Notes: generated by a model from the sequence alone, not told the origin. A stretch of DNA of 64,000 nt from Actinobacteria bacterium OV450 (GCA_001298555.1 LJCW01000175.1:1-64000), one strand, 5' to 3'; shown: positions 1 to 8,300, numbered from the stretch's first letter. A program made the numbers and translations.

Positions 1-905
1 CTAGGCCGTTTCTTAGCGATCACCTCGCGGCCCAGATGTGGATGGCAGCGAGGTGTAAAGCCGCCTGGTAGATGGTTGCCGTCTTGTCGTAGCGGGTGGC
101 CAGGCCACGCCACTGCTTGAGCTTGTTGATGCACCGTTCGACGGTGTTCCGCTGCTTGTAGGCGGTCCTGTCGAAGGCCGGGGGCCTGCCGCCCTTGCCG
201 CCGAGGCGTTTGCGGTTGGCGATCTGGTCGGCAGGTTGCGGGATCACCGCCCGGATCTTGCGGTTGCGCAGGTGCTCGCGGATCGCGCGGGACGAGTAGG
301 CCTTGTCGGCCAGCACGACCGTGGGACGGGTGCGAGGTCTGCCTTTGGGCCTGGCCACCCGGATCGCGGCCATGACCTGGGTGAACGCCGGTGCGTCACC
401 GGCCTGGCCGGGTGTGACGATGAAGGCCAGCGGTCGGCAGCGGCCGTCGGCAGCGAGATGGATCTTCGTGGTCAGTCCGCCGCGGGACCGTCCGAGGGCA
501 TGGTCGGGCGGCTCGCCGGCCGGGGCCCCTTTTGACGGGCCCCGGCGGCGTGCTGGTGGGCACGGACGATCGTGGAGTCGACCGCGACGACCCAGTCCAG
601 GTCGCCTTCGGTATCAGCTTGGGCGAGCAGGGCGGCGAAGACGCGGTCCCACGTGCCGTCGATCGCCCACATCCGCAGCCTGCTATAGGCGCCTTTCCAG
701 GAGCCGAACCGCTCGGGCAGGTCCATCCACGGCGTGCCAGTGCGGTACTTGAACGCGACCGCATCGATCACCTGCCGGTGATCACGCCACCGTCCACCCC
801 GCTTCGGCGTCCGGTCCGGCAGCAACGGCTCGATCCGCGCCCACTGCGCGTCAGTCAACGACACACATCAACCAACGATCCGATGATCCGAGAGAAACGG
901 CCTAG
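1..905 (-). mobile_element. IS5-family (IS427-group) insertion sequence, apparently complete
   Basis: The two ends form matching 13-bp terminal inverted repeats: CTAGGCCGTTTCT at 1-13 and its reverse complement at 893-905. The outermost CTAG is also the typical target of this group. Between them lies one transposase gene on the minus strand, read through a -1 frameshift. The element ends 78 bp upstream of the operon that starts at 983, so it either truncated that operon's promoter region or supplies outward transcription. The window starts exactly at the IS end, so the left flank and target duplication cannot be seen. Confidence 0.88.
20..864 (-). CDS. IS5-family DDE transposase made by -1 frameshift (OrfA 864-472, OrfB to 20)
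   Basis: This is the DDE transposase that would cut and join the surrounding element. The upstream frame (GTG at 864) carries the N-terminal DUF4096-like region and the first catalytic Asp in VVAVDST. It runs out of the conserved frame at about 530-535, where the coding strand reads CAAAAGGGG. A one-base backward slip on this A-rich stretch restores the frame that continues through SKGAPAGEPPDHALG and LADKAY (second Asp) to TVERCINKLK (Glu), with a stop at 20-22. Programmed -1 frameshifting is known for the IS427 group, so this is probably a functional fusion and not a broken gene. The three catalytic residues are all visible. Confidence 0.85.
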
Positions 906-982
906 TAGCCGGGCACGCACACAGCGTCCTGCTGCCGTCCACCACCGCACGGGAACATGCCGTCAACCCGCCGGGAGCATCC

Positions 983-1567
983 GTGACCGTGACCGTCTCA
1001 ACTCGTCACCTCAACAGCCTGACGCTGCTGGAGGAGCTGATCGAGGAAGCGGAACTCGACTGGGACAAGGTCCTCGACGCGGAGGTGATCTCCTGGAACA
1101 CCGGCCTGCCGGTCGGCGTGGTCCGCGCCGGGCTCAGCCGCCGGCCCCTGGCCGAGATCGACTTCCTGGAACAGGTGGTCGAGCGGCTGAAGTTCCTGCG
1201 CCGGACCCGGCTTCGCCGCGACGGTGCGCCCTATACGCAGACCGAGATCGCCGAGGGCGCCGGGGTGACGCCCCAGTGGGTGGGTGAGCTGCTGAAGGGC
1301 CGCGCCGCGCCGAAGCTGGAGCACGCGGCCCGGATCGAGGACTTCTTCCAGGTCCCGCGCGGGTTCCTGACCGCGACCCCGTCACAGGCCCTGGACCGTG
1401 CGTTCAGGGAGAAGCTGGAGACGGTGCAGGCCCAGCAGCTGGCCGGACTCAAGGTGCTCAAGGAGCGGTTCGAACTCCGGAAGGTCGCCTTCCGCGGGGC
1501 TCCCGAAACCTTGGCCAAGATGCAGGCCCTGCTGGAAGTCATCCTGGATGACCAGCAGGAGGACTGA
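983..1567 (+). CDS. XRE-like helix-turn-helix regulator, first gene of the 7TM operon
   Basis: A 194-residue cytoplasmic protein with a helix-turn-helix at about residues 84-106 (YTQTEIAEGAGVTPQWV), followed by a region ending in an acidic tail. Residues 15-60 are acidic and helical and could be a dimer or partner surface. The GTG start is supported by GGGAG at 972-976. It is followed after 90 bp by an ImmA/IrrE-type peptidase, the usual partner of repressors of this class. This suggests a DNA-binding repressor whose activity is controlled by proteolysis. Only 77 bp separate its start from the end of the upstream IS, so its native promoter may be altered. The DNA target is unknown. Confidence 0.8.
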   Translation: MTVTVSTRHLNSLTLLEELIEEAELDWDKVLDAEVISWNTGLPVGVVRAGLSRRPLAEIDFLEQVVERLKFLRRTRLRRDGAPYTQTEIAEGAGVTPQWVGELLKGRAAPKLEHAARIEDFFQVPRGFLTATPSQALDRAFREKLETVQAQQLAGLKVLKERFELRKVAFRGAPETLAKMQALLEVILDDQQED

Positions 1568-1657
1568 ACGCGGCCTCGCGCGGGGCCGGATGAGGACCGG
1601 GGGGAATGTGCTGCTGCCGGAGCATGGCCCGCGGCGGCGTGGAAAGGCGGGGGCATC

Positions 1658-2242
1658 ATGACGAGCAGGCGGCACAGGCAGCGGGACCGACAGCGGCTGG
1701 ACCACGAGATGGCCCAGTTGTACGCGGAGCTGGAAGCCGGCATCGGCGAGCCCGTCCCCTCCGATGTGGACCAGCTGTTCCGCAAGCTCGCCGAGTACCT
1801 CACCCGTCGCCGCGGCCGCCCTGTACGCATCGTGCGCCGCAACTTCCCCGCGAGCGTCGGCCCAGTTTCGGGTCTGTGGGTGGACCGGGAGCACGACGAC
1901 GTGATCGCCGTCGTGAAGAGCACGAGCGACTTCCATTCCCTCGTCATCCTCGGCCACGAGATCTGGCACATGCTGCAAGGACCCTGCGGCGAACACGCCC
2001 TGGACGCCCGGGTCGCCACTCGGTTCGTGAACGGCGACATGGCCGACGCGGAGCTGGAAGCCGCCGTACGGCACGTCGCCGCGCGCAGCCACGCGGTCTC
2101 GGACGAGGAAGCCGAGGCCGAGAAGTTCGGCAGGCTGATGGGCCGGCGGCTGCGGCGCCACGTGGAGCACGATCCCGACCAGCGGATCCTGGAAGGCACT
2201 CCCGCGAGGATCCAGGCTTCCCTCGGTGCTTCGGAAGACTGA
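1658..2242 (+). CDS. ImmA/IrrE-type zinc metallopeptidase, toxin-like component
   Basis: A 194-residue protein with the zinc-binding motif HEIWH at about residues 99-103 (context ILGHEIWHML), the signature of ImmA/IrrE-like gluzincins. In characterised members the enzyme cleaves or inactivates a partner XRE-type repressor, and such a protein is encoded just upstream. The N-terminal 50 residues are charged and helical. Streptomyces homologues are often labelled toxin component. Its TGA overlaps the next ATG by one base (TGATG at 2240-2244), so translation of the membrane protein is coupled to it. Cleavage of the 983-1567 product is inferred from family precedent. Confidence 0.78.
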   Translation: MTSRRHRQRDRQRLDHEMAQLYAELEAGIGEPVPSDVDQLFRKLAEYLTRRRGRPVRIVRRNFPASVGPVSGLWVDREHDDVIAVVKSTSDFHSLVILGHEIWHMLQGPCGEHALDARVATRFVNGDMADAELEAAVRHVAARSHAVSDEEAEAEKFGRLMGRRLRRHVEHDPDQRILEGTPARIQASLGASED

Positions 2243-3630
2243 TGCGGGATCTGGACTACTACATACCGGCAGCGGCCCTCTTCCTCGCCCTGCTGTCGAA
2301 GGTGCCCGCCCTCGTCCGGCGTCGGCGCAACCCCACCACCACGGCCATGGCAGGACTGCTCTTCGCGGCCTGCGCCGGGTACGTCTTCGCGGCACCGCCC
2401 ACCATTCGGGCGCTCAACCGCAGCACGGGCGTTCCCAACATCTCCGCTCCGCTGGTCTACGTCATCCTCAGCGCCTTCAACGCCTCCTGCATCGCCCTCC
2501 TGGTCTTCTGGCGCGAGGGGACGGGGCAGGACGCGCGCCGGACGGCACGGCGCTGGCTGGCCTCGTGCGCGGTGGTCGCATGCCTCATCCCCCTGTTCTT
2601 CGCCCTCGGGGACGCACCCGTGGAGCGGCTCCGCGATTTCGACACCTACTACGCGACCACTCCGTTCATCCGCGAAATGATCGTCGTGTACCTCGCATGG
2701 CACATCACAGTGGGGACCGTCCTGCCGTTCCTGTGCTGGCGGTGGTCGCGCGAGGTCAGCGGTTGGGTCAAGGCGGGCCTGCGCACCCTCGTGGCCGGCT
2801 TCGTGCTCAATGCGGCCTTCGGGCTGGCCAAGGGGGCAGCCGTCACAGCCCGGTGGATCGGCGGCGATCTCGATCATCTCAACGCGTACATCGCCCCGCC
2901 GGTGGCGAGCACGGGTGCCCTGCTGACCACCCTCGGGTTCCTGCTCCCCCAGGGCGAACGGCTCGCGGCGCACTGGCACACCTGGCAGACCTACCGGCAG
3001 CTCGGGCCGCTCCACCGTGATCTGGGCGCTCTGGCGCCGGATACGGCCGCGCCGCGGCTGCCCTTCCTCGCCCTCGGTACGCGCCTCAGCAACCGCGAAT
3101 GCGACGTGTACGACCGACTGTTCGCTCTGGCCCCGTACTGCGACCCGTACGTCCTGTCCGCCGCTCAGGGCAAAGCCCGGCAGACGGGCGGGGATCCGCA
3201 GGCGGCGTTCGCGTACGCGGCGGCCACGATGATCGCCGATGCCATCGAGGCGAGCAGGGACCGGCCGGAGATCCTCGACGAGTCCGCCCAGGCCGCCGGC
3301 CTGGAAGCCCTCGGCCCCGTCATCGCCGGCGGCATCGACGGCATGGCCCGGGTCGCCGCGCACTACACCGCCTTGACGCACGGGTCGCAAAGGACGCGGG
3401 GACCCGTCGGCGGGAGGCCACGGGCGCCCGAGCCGCCCCGGGTGCCCGAACCGCCCCGGTCACCCTTATTTGATCCCTGTGAGGAAGACCCAGCCATGAC
3501 CGCCATGACCCGATCCACGGCCACCCGGCGGACACGAGTTACCGGAGACCCACAGGACACACAGGCCACGCGAGATGCGCAGGACGCGCAGCGCACGCGG
3601 AACGCACACCACAACCGGGACGTGCGGTGA
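2242..3630 (+). CDS. DUF6545/MAB_1171c-type seven-helix membrane protein with long low-complexity tail
   Basis: A 462-residue protein. The first 240 residues contain about seven hydrophobic segments, with the conserved loop GDAPVERLRDFDTYYA at about residue 123 shared with the next gene. A cytoplasmic domain follows (about 260-390, including RLSNRECDVYDRLF). Such proteins are annotated as putative transporters, but the topology equally fits a 7TM receptor. The last 75 residues are Pro/Arg/Thr/Asp-rich and unlike the paralogue. They contain a possible internal start (ATG 3496 with GAGGAAG at 3481-3487) for a 44-residue peptide. The start ATG overlaps the upstream stop, and the final TGA overlaps the next GTG (GTGA at 3627-3630). 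Confidence 0.75.
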   Translation: MRDLDYYIPAAALFLALLSKVPALVRRRRNPTTTAMAGLLFAACAGYVFAAPPTIRALNRSTGVPNISAPLVYVILSAFNASCIALLVFWREGTGQDARRTARRWLASCAVVACLIPLFFALGDAPVERLRDFDTYYATTPFIREMIVVYLAWHITVGTVLPFLCWRWSREVSGWVKAGLRTLVAGFVLNAAFGLAKGAAVTARWIGGDLDHLNAYIAPPVASTGALLTTLGFLLPQGERLAAHWHTWQTYRQLGPLHRDLGALAPDTAAPRLPFLALGTRLSNRECDVYDRLFALAPYCDPYVLSAAQGKARQTGGDPQAAFAYAAATMIADAIEASRDRPEILDESAQAAGLEALGPVIAGGIDGMARVAAHYTALTHGSQRTRGPVGGRPRAPEPPRVPEPPRSPLFDPCEEDPAMTAMTRSTATRRTRVTGDPQDTQATRDAQDAQRTRNAHHNRDVR

Positions 3631-4832
3631 ACGACTCGAACGGCCTGGGCTTCTACATACCCGGGGCAGTGCTCCTGCTGGCGACCTTGCTGAAGCTGCC
3701 CGCACTGTGCCGCAATCCGCGCGACGAGCTCCTGCGGTCCGTGTGCGTCCTCCTGGCGCTCGCCACCGCGGTCTTCGGATGCACCGCCATCCCCACGCTC
3801 ATCGCCGTCAACAGGATCACCGGCATACCCAACGCCGCCGCACCGCTCGTGTTCTCCCTGCTCACAGCCTTCTCCGGCGCCAACATCGTCCTCATCCTGC
3901 ACTGGAGCAGCACACCCGAGGACGCCGGGCGGGCACGCCGGCGCTCCCGTCTGTGCACCCTGGTCACGCTCGCCGTGATCGTGGCCATCAACGCCCTCTT
4001 CGTCCTGGGCGACGCCCCCGAAGAGCGCCTGCGCGACCTGGACACCTACTACGCGAGCACGCCGTACATCAGGGAGATGATCCTCCTCTACATCGCGGCG
4101 CACACCACGGCGGCCGTCACCATGACGGTCCTGTGCCGCAGATGGGCCCGCGAGGTGAGCGGCGGGCTGCGTGCGGGGCTGGCGTTCATCGCCACCGGCT
4201 ACGTACTGAACCTGCTGTACGACATCGCCAAGCTGACGGCGATCGGAGCCCGCTGGGCGGGTCGCGACTGGAGCGTGCTCAGCGTCCAGTTCGCCCCGGC
4301 CCTCGCCTCGGTGTCCGCGCTGCTGATCGCGACCGGCTTCGTCCTGCCGCTCATCACGCAGCACCTGACCAGCCGCTGGAGGATGTGGCGCCGCTTCCGC
4401 CTGCTCCGCCCGCTCCACCAGGAACTGCGGACGGCGACACGGCACAGCATCGACCTGTCAGCCGGAGCCTGGACACCCATCGAAATCCGGCTGACCCAGC
4501 GCGAGTCCGACATCCACGACGGGATCCTCGCGGTCAACCCCTACCTGCTCGCCGACCTGCGGGAACAGGCGCTGCGCAAGGAACTGGACGCCGGCCGGCC
4601 AACGGAAGAGGCGCAGGCCGTGGCGGACGCGGCCGCCCTGGCCAGCGCCGTCGTGGCCTGGGAAAGAGCCCAGGAGACATCCCCGCGTTCCGCACCGCCG
4701 CGCACCGCGGACACGGTCCTGGAGTCGCCGAACAGCCCCCAGGGACTCGTACGGATGTCGCTCGCGCTGGCCAAGTCGGCGACCGTCCGCTCGTTCCGGC
4801 AATCCGCCATCCTAGAAAGCAGCACCCGATGA
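3627..4832 (+). CDS. Second DUF6545/MAB_1171c-type seven-helix membrane protein
   Basis: A 401-residue paralogue of the preceding gene with the same order: about seven hydrophobic helices in residues 5-240, the loop GDAPEERLRDLDTYYA at about residue 127, then a cytoplasmic domain containing RLTQRESDIHDGI. It lacks the long low-complexity tail. The GTG start overlaps the previous stop by four bases and the TGA overlaps the next ATG (4829-4832), so the two membrane proteins and the oxidoreductase are probably made in fixed proportions. Paired, non-identical copies suggest a heterodimer or a receptor/transporter pair. No substrate can be deduced from the sequence. Confidence 0.75.
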   Translation: MNDSNGLGFYIPGAVLLLATLLKLPALCRNPRDELLRSVCVLLALATAVFGCTAIPTLIAVNRITGIPNAAAPLVFSLLTAFSGANIVLILHWSSTPEDAGRARRRSRLCTLVTLAVIVAINALFVLGDAPEERLRDLDTYYASTPYIREMILLYIAAHTTAAVTMTVLCRRWAREVSGGLRAGLAFIATGYVLNLLYDIAKLTAIGARWAGRDWSVLSVQFAPALASVSALLIATGFVLPLITQHLTSRWRMWRRFRLLRPLHQELRTATRHSIDLSAGAWTPIEIRLTQRESDIHDGILAVNPYLLADLREQALRKELDAGRPTEEAQAVADAAALASAVVAWERAQETSPRSAPPRTADTVLESPNSPQGLVRMSLALAKSATVRSFRQSAILESSTR

Positions 4833-6274
4833 CAGAGCTCCCCTCGTCCGACGCCCGCGTGGTCGTACTCGGCGGCGGCCTGGCTGGCACCCTCGCTGCC
4901 GCCGCCCTCGCCCCCTCCGTACGCGAGGTTCTGATCCTGGAGCACGACACGGCGCTGCCCGACACCCCATCGCCACGAGCCCGGCTCCCCCAAGCCGCCC
5001 ACGCCCACATGCTCTGGGCGGGCGGAGCCGACGCGATGGAGGAACTGCTGCCGGGTGTGACCGGCGACTGGCTCGCCGCCGGCGCCCACCGCATCCCGAT
5101 CCCCAACGGCATGGTGTCCTTCTCCGCAGCCGGCTGGTTCCGCCGCTCCTGGGCCGACACCCACTACCTGATCGGGGCCAGCCGCAACCTCATCGACTGG
5201 GCCGTACGCGAACGGGTCCGGCGGCTGCCCAACGTCCGCGTGCAGACCGGAACCAAGGTCTGCGGCCTGGAAGGCGACGCCGCCCACGTACTCGGCGTCG
5301 CCGTACGCGACACCCAAAGCGAACGGCGCCTCATCGCAGCCGACCTCGTCGTCGACGCGACCGGCCGCAACTCCAAGAGCACCCAGTGGCTGCGCGACAT
5401 CGGCGGCCCGCAGATACGCGAAACCGTGGTCGACGCGGGCGTCCGCTACGCCAGCCGCAAGTACTGGGAACCCCAGGGGGCCGAGACCGGCTGGCCGGTC
5501 ATCCACATCCCCGCCGACCCGGGCCAGGGCAAGCCGGGAATCGTCGCCACGATCATCTCCATCGAGAACGGCCAGTGGCACGTCAGCCTCTCGGGCACCC
5601 GCGGCGCGGAACCCTGCGCCGACGAGGACCTCTACGAGGAGTTCGCCCGCCGCGCCCGCCACCCCCTCGTGGCCGAATTCCTGGCCCGGGCCGAGCCGGC
5701 CGGCAAGGTATCCGTCTTCACCCGTACCGCCAACAGGCGCCGCCACTTCGAGCAGGCCCGGCTGCCGGACGGATTCATCGCCGTGGGCGACGCCGCCACC
5801 AGCCTCAACCCCGTCTACGGACACGGCATGTCCGCCGCGGCCCTCGGCGCCCTCGCCCTGCGCGAACAAGCCCGCCGTACGCCCGTCCTCGCGCCGGGAT
5901 TCGCATCGAAGGCGCAGCGCGCCATCGCACGGCCCGCCGCGGCCGCCTGGATGCTGGCGGTCGGCCAGGACCGGTTCTACCCGGACGCTGTCGGCAGGAG
6001 GCCGACGCCGACGGACCGCCTGGTCGCCCGCTACGTCCACCGTCTCAACCACGCGGCCATCGGCAACGCCCTGGTCGTCAGAAAACTCACCGACGTCATG
6101 GCCATGCGCCGACCCGCACACGTCCTGGCCCACCCCGGCGTCCTCCTGGCCGCCGTCCTCGGCCCCCGCGCACCGCTGCTCGACGGCCCGGCACTGACCC
6201 CGAAGGAACGCGAAGTCCTGGCCCGGCCACCCCTGCGCACCTTGGGAGCGGCCCCCGCGAACCCCGCCAAATGA
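4829..6274 (+). CDS. FAD-dependent monooxygenase/oxidoreductase, last complete gene of the 7TM operon
   Basis: A 481-residue flavoprotein with an N-terminal Rossmann dinucleotide motif (VVVLGGGLAGTLAA, about residues 10-23) and the second FAD motif GDAATSLNPVYGHGMS at about residue 319, as in aromatic-ring hydroxylases and geranylgeranyl reductase-like enzymes. No membrane segment is evident. It is translationally coupled to the upstream membrane protein (ATGA overlap 4829-4832). It may make or modify a small hydrophobic molecule sensed or moved by the two 7TM proteins, which is an inference from context. Its own stop overlaps another ATG at 6271, so the operon may once have continued. Confidence 0.8.
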   Translation: MTELPSSDARVVVLGGGLAGTLAAAALAPSVREVLILEHDTALPDTPSPRARLPQAAHAHMLWAGGADAMEELLPGVTGDWLAAGAHRIPIPNGMVSFSAAGWFRRSWADTHYLIGASRNLIDWAVRERVRRLPNVRVQTGTKVCGLEGDAAHVLGVAVRDTQSERRLIAADLVVDATGRNSKSTQWLRDIGGPQIRETVVDAGVRYASRKYWEPQGAETGWPVIHIPADPGQGKPGIVATIISIENGQWHVSLSGTRGAEPCADEDLYEEFARRARHPLVAEFLARAEPAGKVSVFTRTANRRRHFEQARLPDGFIAVGDAATSLNPVYGHGMSAAALGALALREQARRTPVLAPGFASKAQRAIARPAAAAWMLAVGQDRFYPDAVGRRPTPTDRLVARYVHRLNHAAIGNALVVRKLTDVMAMRRPAHVLAHPGVLLAAVLGPRAPLLDGPALTPKEREVLARPPLRTLGAAPANPAK

Positions 6275-6489
6275 CCGCGCCGACCGTCCCGATGGCCTGC
6301 CCGGCGTCGGCCGCGTCCGTCGACTCCACCCCCGATGAACACCTGGTCGACGCCGTCGCGAGCAAAGCGTTGCCCCGATGGCACGAGCCGGACGAGGACG
6401 AGCTGGTCCGATCTTCGGCTTCAGGCGCAGAGGCATGTGGGGCCGTCCCCACAGGTGCGGGGAGCAGACTCCCTGACCTGCCACCTTAA
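6271..6489 (+). pseudogene. Possible truncated sixth gene of the 7TM operon
   Basis: An open frame of 72 codons starts with ATG overlapping the preceding stop by four bases, the same coupling used throughout the operon. Its first 40 residues (MTAPTVPMACPASAASVDST onward) have ordinary composition. It then loses coding character around the CRISPR-like palindrome at 6441 and stops at 6487-6489. This looks like the 5' end of a gene cut off by rearrangement. No family is recognised from the remaining residues. Confidence 0.3.
6441..6469. repeat. Solitary repeat resembling a type I-E CRISPR repeat
   Basis: On the minus strand this 29-nt stretch contains GCTCCCCGCACCTGTGGGGA, a CCCC/GGGG dyad with the spacing of actinobacterial type I-E repeats. 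Only one copy is present, there is no second repeat or spacer, and no cas gene occurs in the window. It is either a relic or a chance hairpin. Confidence 0.25.
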
Positions 6490-6880
6490 GTCCGCGGGTT
6501 GGAAGGCTTTTCGAGCATTATCACACAAAACGGCATTTCAGGCGAATGACTACAAGTCAAGACTCGCGTCTGCGTGAGACAGACACTTCAGTGCGTCGGC
6601 TAGTTGTCGTACGGATTCGGCTCCGGAATCGGGGAGGCCTGCTGTGCGGTGTATTACGCAAGATCAGGACACCGCGGGTGCTGGACGCTTCCACCCGTAC
6701 GTCCAGCAGCGTGGCCGTGAACTGCTTCGAGGTCCAGCCGACCGATTTCCTGACCAACTGTGTCCTCCAGGACGTAGAGACTGACAGCCCGTCGCAGCGC
6801 CGGTCAGTCCAGTCGGCCTCCTCACCCGCCGGACAGGGCCCCACGCATGGACAGCAGCGATCACAAGGTCGAGGTTTGGA
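6490..6880. other. Gene-less stretch upstream of leader repeat A
   Basis: AT content is higher than in the surrounding genes and no frame has convincing codon bias. Short open frames exist on both strands but none resembles a known family. It probably consists of worn transposon or gene debris. Confidence 0.4.
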
Positions 6881-6884
6881 GGTC

Positions 6885-7075
6885 AGTCGCCGTGCCGTGT
6901 AGCGACTCCCCCACTGCTGCCGCACCCAAGCTTCTCCATGGCCTACCAGGCGTCCTCGACGTCACCGCCATCCTGTGTCGGGGTCCGGCAGCGGCTTGGG
7001 GACCCTGTCTTCCATCCGCTCATGACACTGAGGAGTTTCGGTGATGGTTCACTTACCGGACAGCTGGTGGGGCCG
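6885..7075 (+). repeat. 190-bp dispersed repeat, copy A (leader plus first codons)
   Basis: This segment and 18858-19060 are clearly related along their length in the same orientation. They share blocks such as CTCCCCCACTGCTG, GTCACCGCCATCCTG and GGTTCACTTACCGGACAGCT. Both end in the same ribosome binding site (GAGGAGTT) and the same first codons, MVHLPDSWW. After that the two loci diverge: copy A reads into an L7/L12-like gene, while copy B precedes an alpha/beta hydrolase fragment. It is therefore a shared upstream expression segment attached to different downstream sequences. Confidence 0.7.
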
Positions 7076-7412
7076 GGGAGGACATATGGAAGAGCCAGGA
7101 TTCCGGGTGCTACTGACGGAAGCCGGAGACCGGAAGATGGAGGCAATCCGCGCGGTACGGACGGTCACCGGCCTCAGCCTCTGGAACAGCAAGCTTCTGC
7201 TCGCCGGCGCACCCGTAGATGTCCCGGTAGTCGGCTGGCCCGAAGCCGCTGATGAGGCGGCCCGCCTCCTTGAGGACGCAGGCGCCAGCACCACACTGCT
7301 CTGCGATTGCTGCGGCCGCACTATCAGGCGGGGCGCCTTCCCCCTCAACTCGGCTCTAGTGAGCTGGCCTCTTGAGACGTGCTGGGCAAGGTGCCCATGC
7401 CCGGCAACCTGA
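7044..7412 (+). CDS. Small protein with ribosomal L7/L12 C-terminal-like domain
   Basis: A 122-residue protein. Residues 18-85 (FRVLLTEAGDRKMEAIRAVR, then a TGLSLWNSKLLL helix and a DEAARLLEDAGAS helix) follow the pattern of the bL12 C-terminal domain, which recruits GTPases on the ribosome. It lacks the bL12 N-terminal dimer domain. A CDCC cluster follows near residue 90. The ATG is preceded by GAGGAG at 7030-7035. The first nine residues come from the dispersed leader repeat. Streptomyces carry several such stand-alone domains of unknown role. The last 25 codons have weaker coding bias, so the natural end may have been altered. Confidence 0.6.
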   Translation: MVHLPDSWWGRGGHMEEPGFRVLLTEAGDRKMEAIRAVRTVTGLSLWNSKLLLAGAPVDVPVVGWPEAADEAARLLEDAGASTTLLCDCCGRTIRRGAFPLNSALVSWPLETCWARCPCPAT

Positions 7413-7523
7413 GACAGGCCCAGTTCGATCTGCGAGACGGGCTCTTCGAAGTTCGTCTCAACGACTGTCCAACGGCACAGATAACCGCTGGCAGGCAAGC
7501 TGCGTTGGCGGTTGAATGTCTTG

Positions 7524-7859
7524 GTGAGTGACTACTGGACACCCGCCCACTACGCGGTCGAGAACGAGGACGCTGAGGCCCTGGCCCGGCTTCTCGCTGA
7601 CGGTTCCGATCCCAACGAGGTCTTCGGGAACACGACGCTCTTGACGCACGCGATCGATGTCGAGGGCGACGGCTCGCTGCAGAGTGGCCGACCGCTGACG
7701 GTGCATACGACAGCGGTGCTGCTGGCCTTCGGTGCTGACCCGGAACTCGCGGATCCAGACGGTGACACCCCCCTGGATATTGCCAACCAATACGGCCACG
7801 GCCTGGCGGTGCAGTTGTTGCGAGCCCACATTGACGGGCGAGCCCCCGGTAGGAGATGA
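7524..7859 (+). CDS. Small ankyrin-repeat protein
   Basis: About 111 residues made of ankyrin-type helix pairs: TPAHYAVENEDAEALARLLA near the N-terminus and DPDGDTPLDIANQYGH with the canonical TPLxxA motif near the C-terminus. Ankyrin repeats bind other proteins. Proteins of this size often sit beside polymorphic toxin loci, where some act as immunity or accessory factors. The start is uncertain: GTG at 7524 fits the domain, an in-frame TTG lies at 7512, and neither has a clear ribosome binding site. The end overlaps decayed transposase sequence on the other strand. Confidence 0.65.
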   Translation: MSDYWTPAHYAVENEDAEALARLLADGSDPNEVFGNTTLLTHAIDVEGDGSLQSGRPLTVHTTAVLLAFGADPELADPDGDTPLDIANQYGHGLAVQLLRAHIDGRAPGRR

Positions 7860-8300
7860 CGGTAGAAGCGGGGCGTGTGAAAGCCAAGAAGTGCTCGGCT
7901 TCGTGTTCGTAGCGGCGGTGGAGGTGACTGCTGCCAGCGGGCCAAGCCATCGTGCGTTCGACGACCCCTCGGGATAGCTGAGTCGCAGCGAGGGCTCGAT
8001 GCCCCGGCAGGCTACGCGGCGCTCGATGCCACCTCCGCGCATTTACGCAGGTGGCCGCCACCAGACCCCTCGTCCGCGTGGAGGTTGCCGGCCTTGCACC
8101 GTTGCCGGGCGCAGCATGAGCGGGCAGACGGAATCCTGCGGACGAGAGCGAACTCGGAAAAGATGGCCGCGTATGGGCGGTGTCCAGGAATGGCCACCGC
8201 GACGCCGACGGTGGCAGGTGCGTGCCTGTCCACTCTCCGTGCCGATGCCGACGGCTGTCGGCGGTGCCGGTGACGAGGAGGGTCAGGCTCTGTAGCAGCA
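7855..8300 (-). pseudogene. Decayed IS5-family transposase remnant
   Basis: Read on the minus strand, pieces of an IS5-type transposase appear in shifting frames. A GGGHLRKC-like segment is followed by GIERRVACRGIEPSLRLS, then SRGVVERTMAWPAGS and RRYEHEAEHFLAF. These match the usual order of the region just before, and including, the catalytic Glu (VERT) and the terminal helix. At least two frameshifts separate them, so it cannot be functional. Confidence 0.6.

Noticed and set aside
1606..2241. 5' extension of the first 7TM gene in its own frame
   Set aside because: It overlaps the peptidase gene completely and has shadow composition. The TGATG junction at 2240 gives a natural start.
1231..3390. 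719-residue minus-strand open frame
   Set aside because: It lies antisense to the HTH, peptidase and 7TM genes, is rich in Arg/Gly/Pro, shows no domain and simply mirrors their GC-rich third codon positions.
4541..6484. 647-residue minus-strand open frame
   Set aside because: It is antisense to the FAD oxidoreductase, whose motifs are clear. The composition is of the shadow type.
7458..8042. 194-residue minus-strand frame opposite the ankyrin gene
   Set aside because: Its N-terminal part is decayed transposase and the remainder is a shadow of the ankyrin gene.
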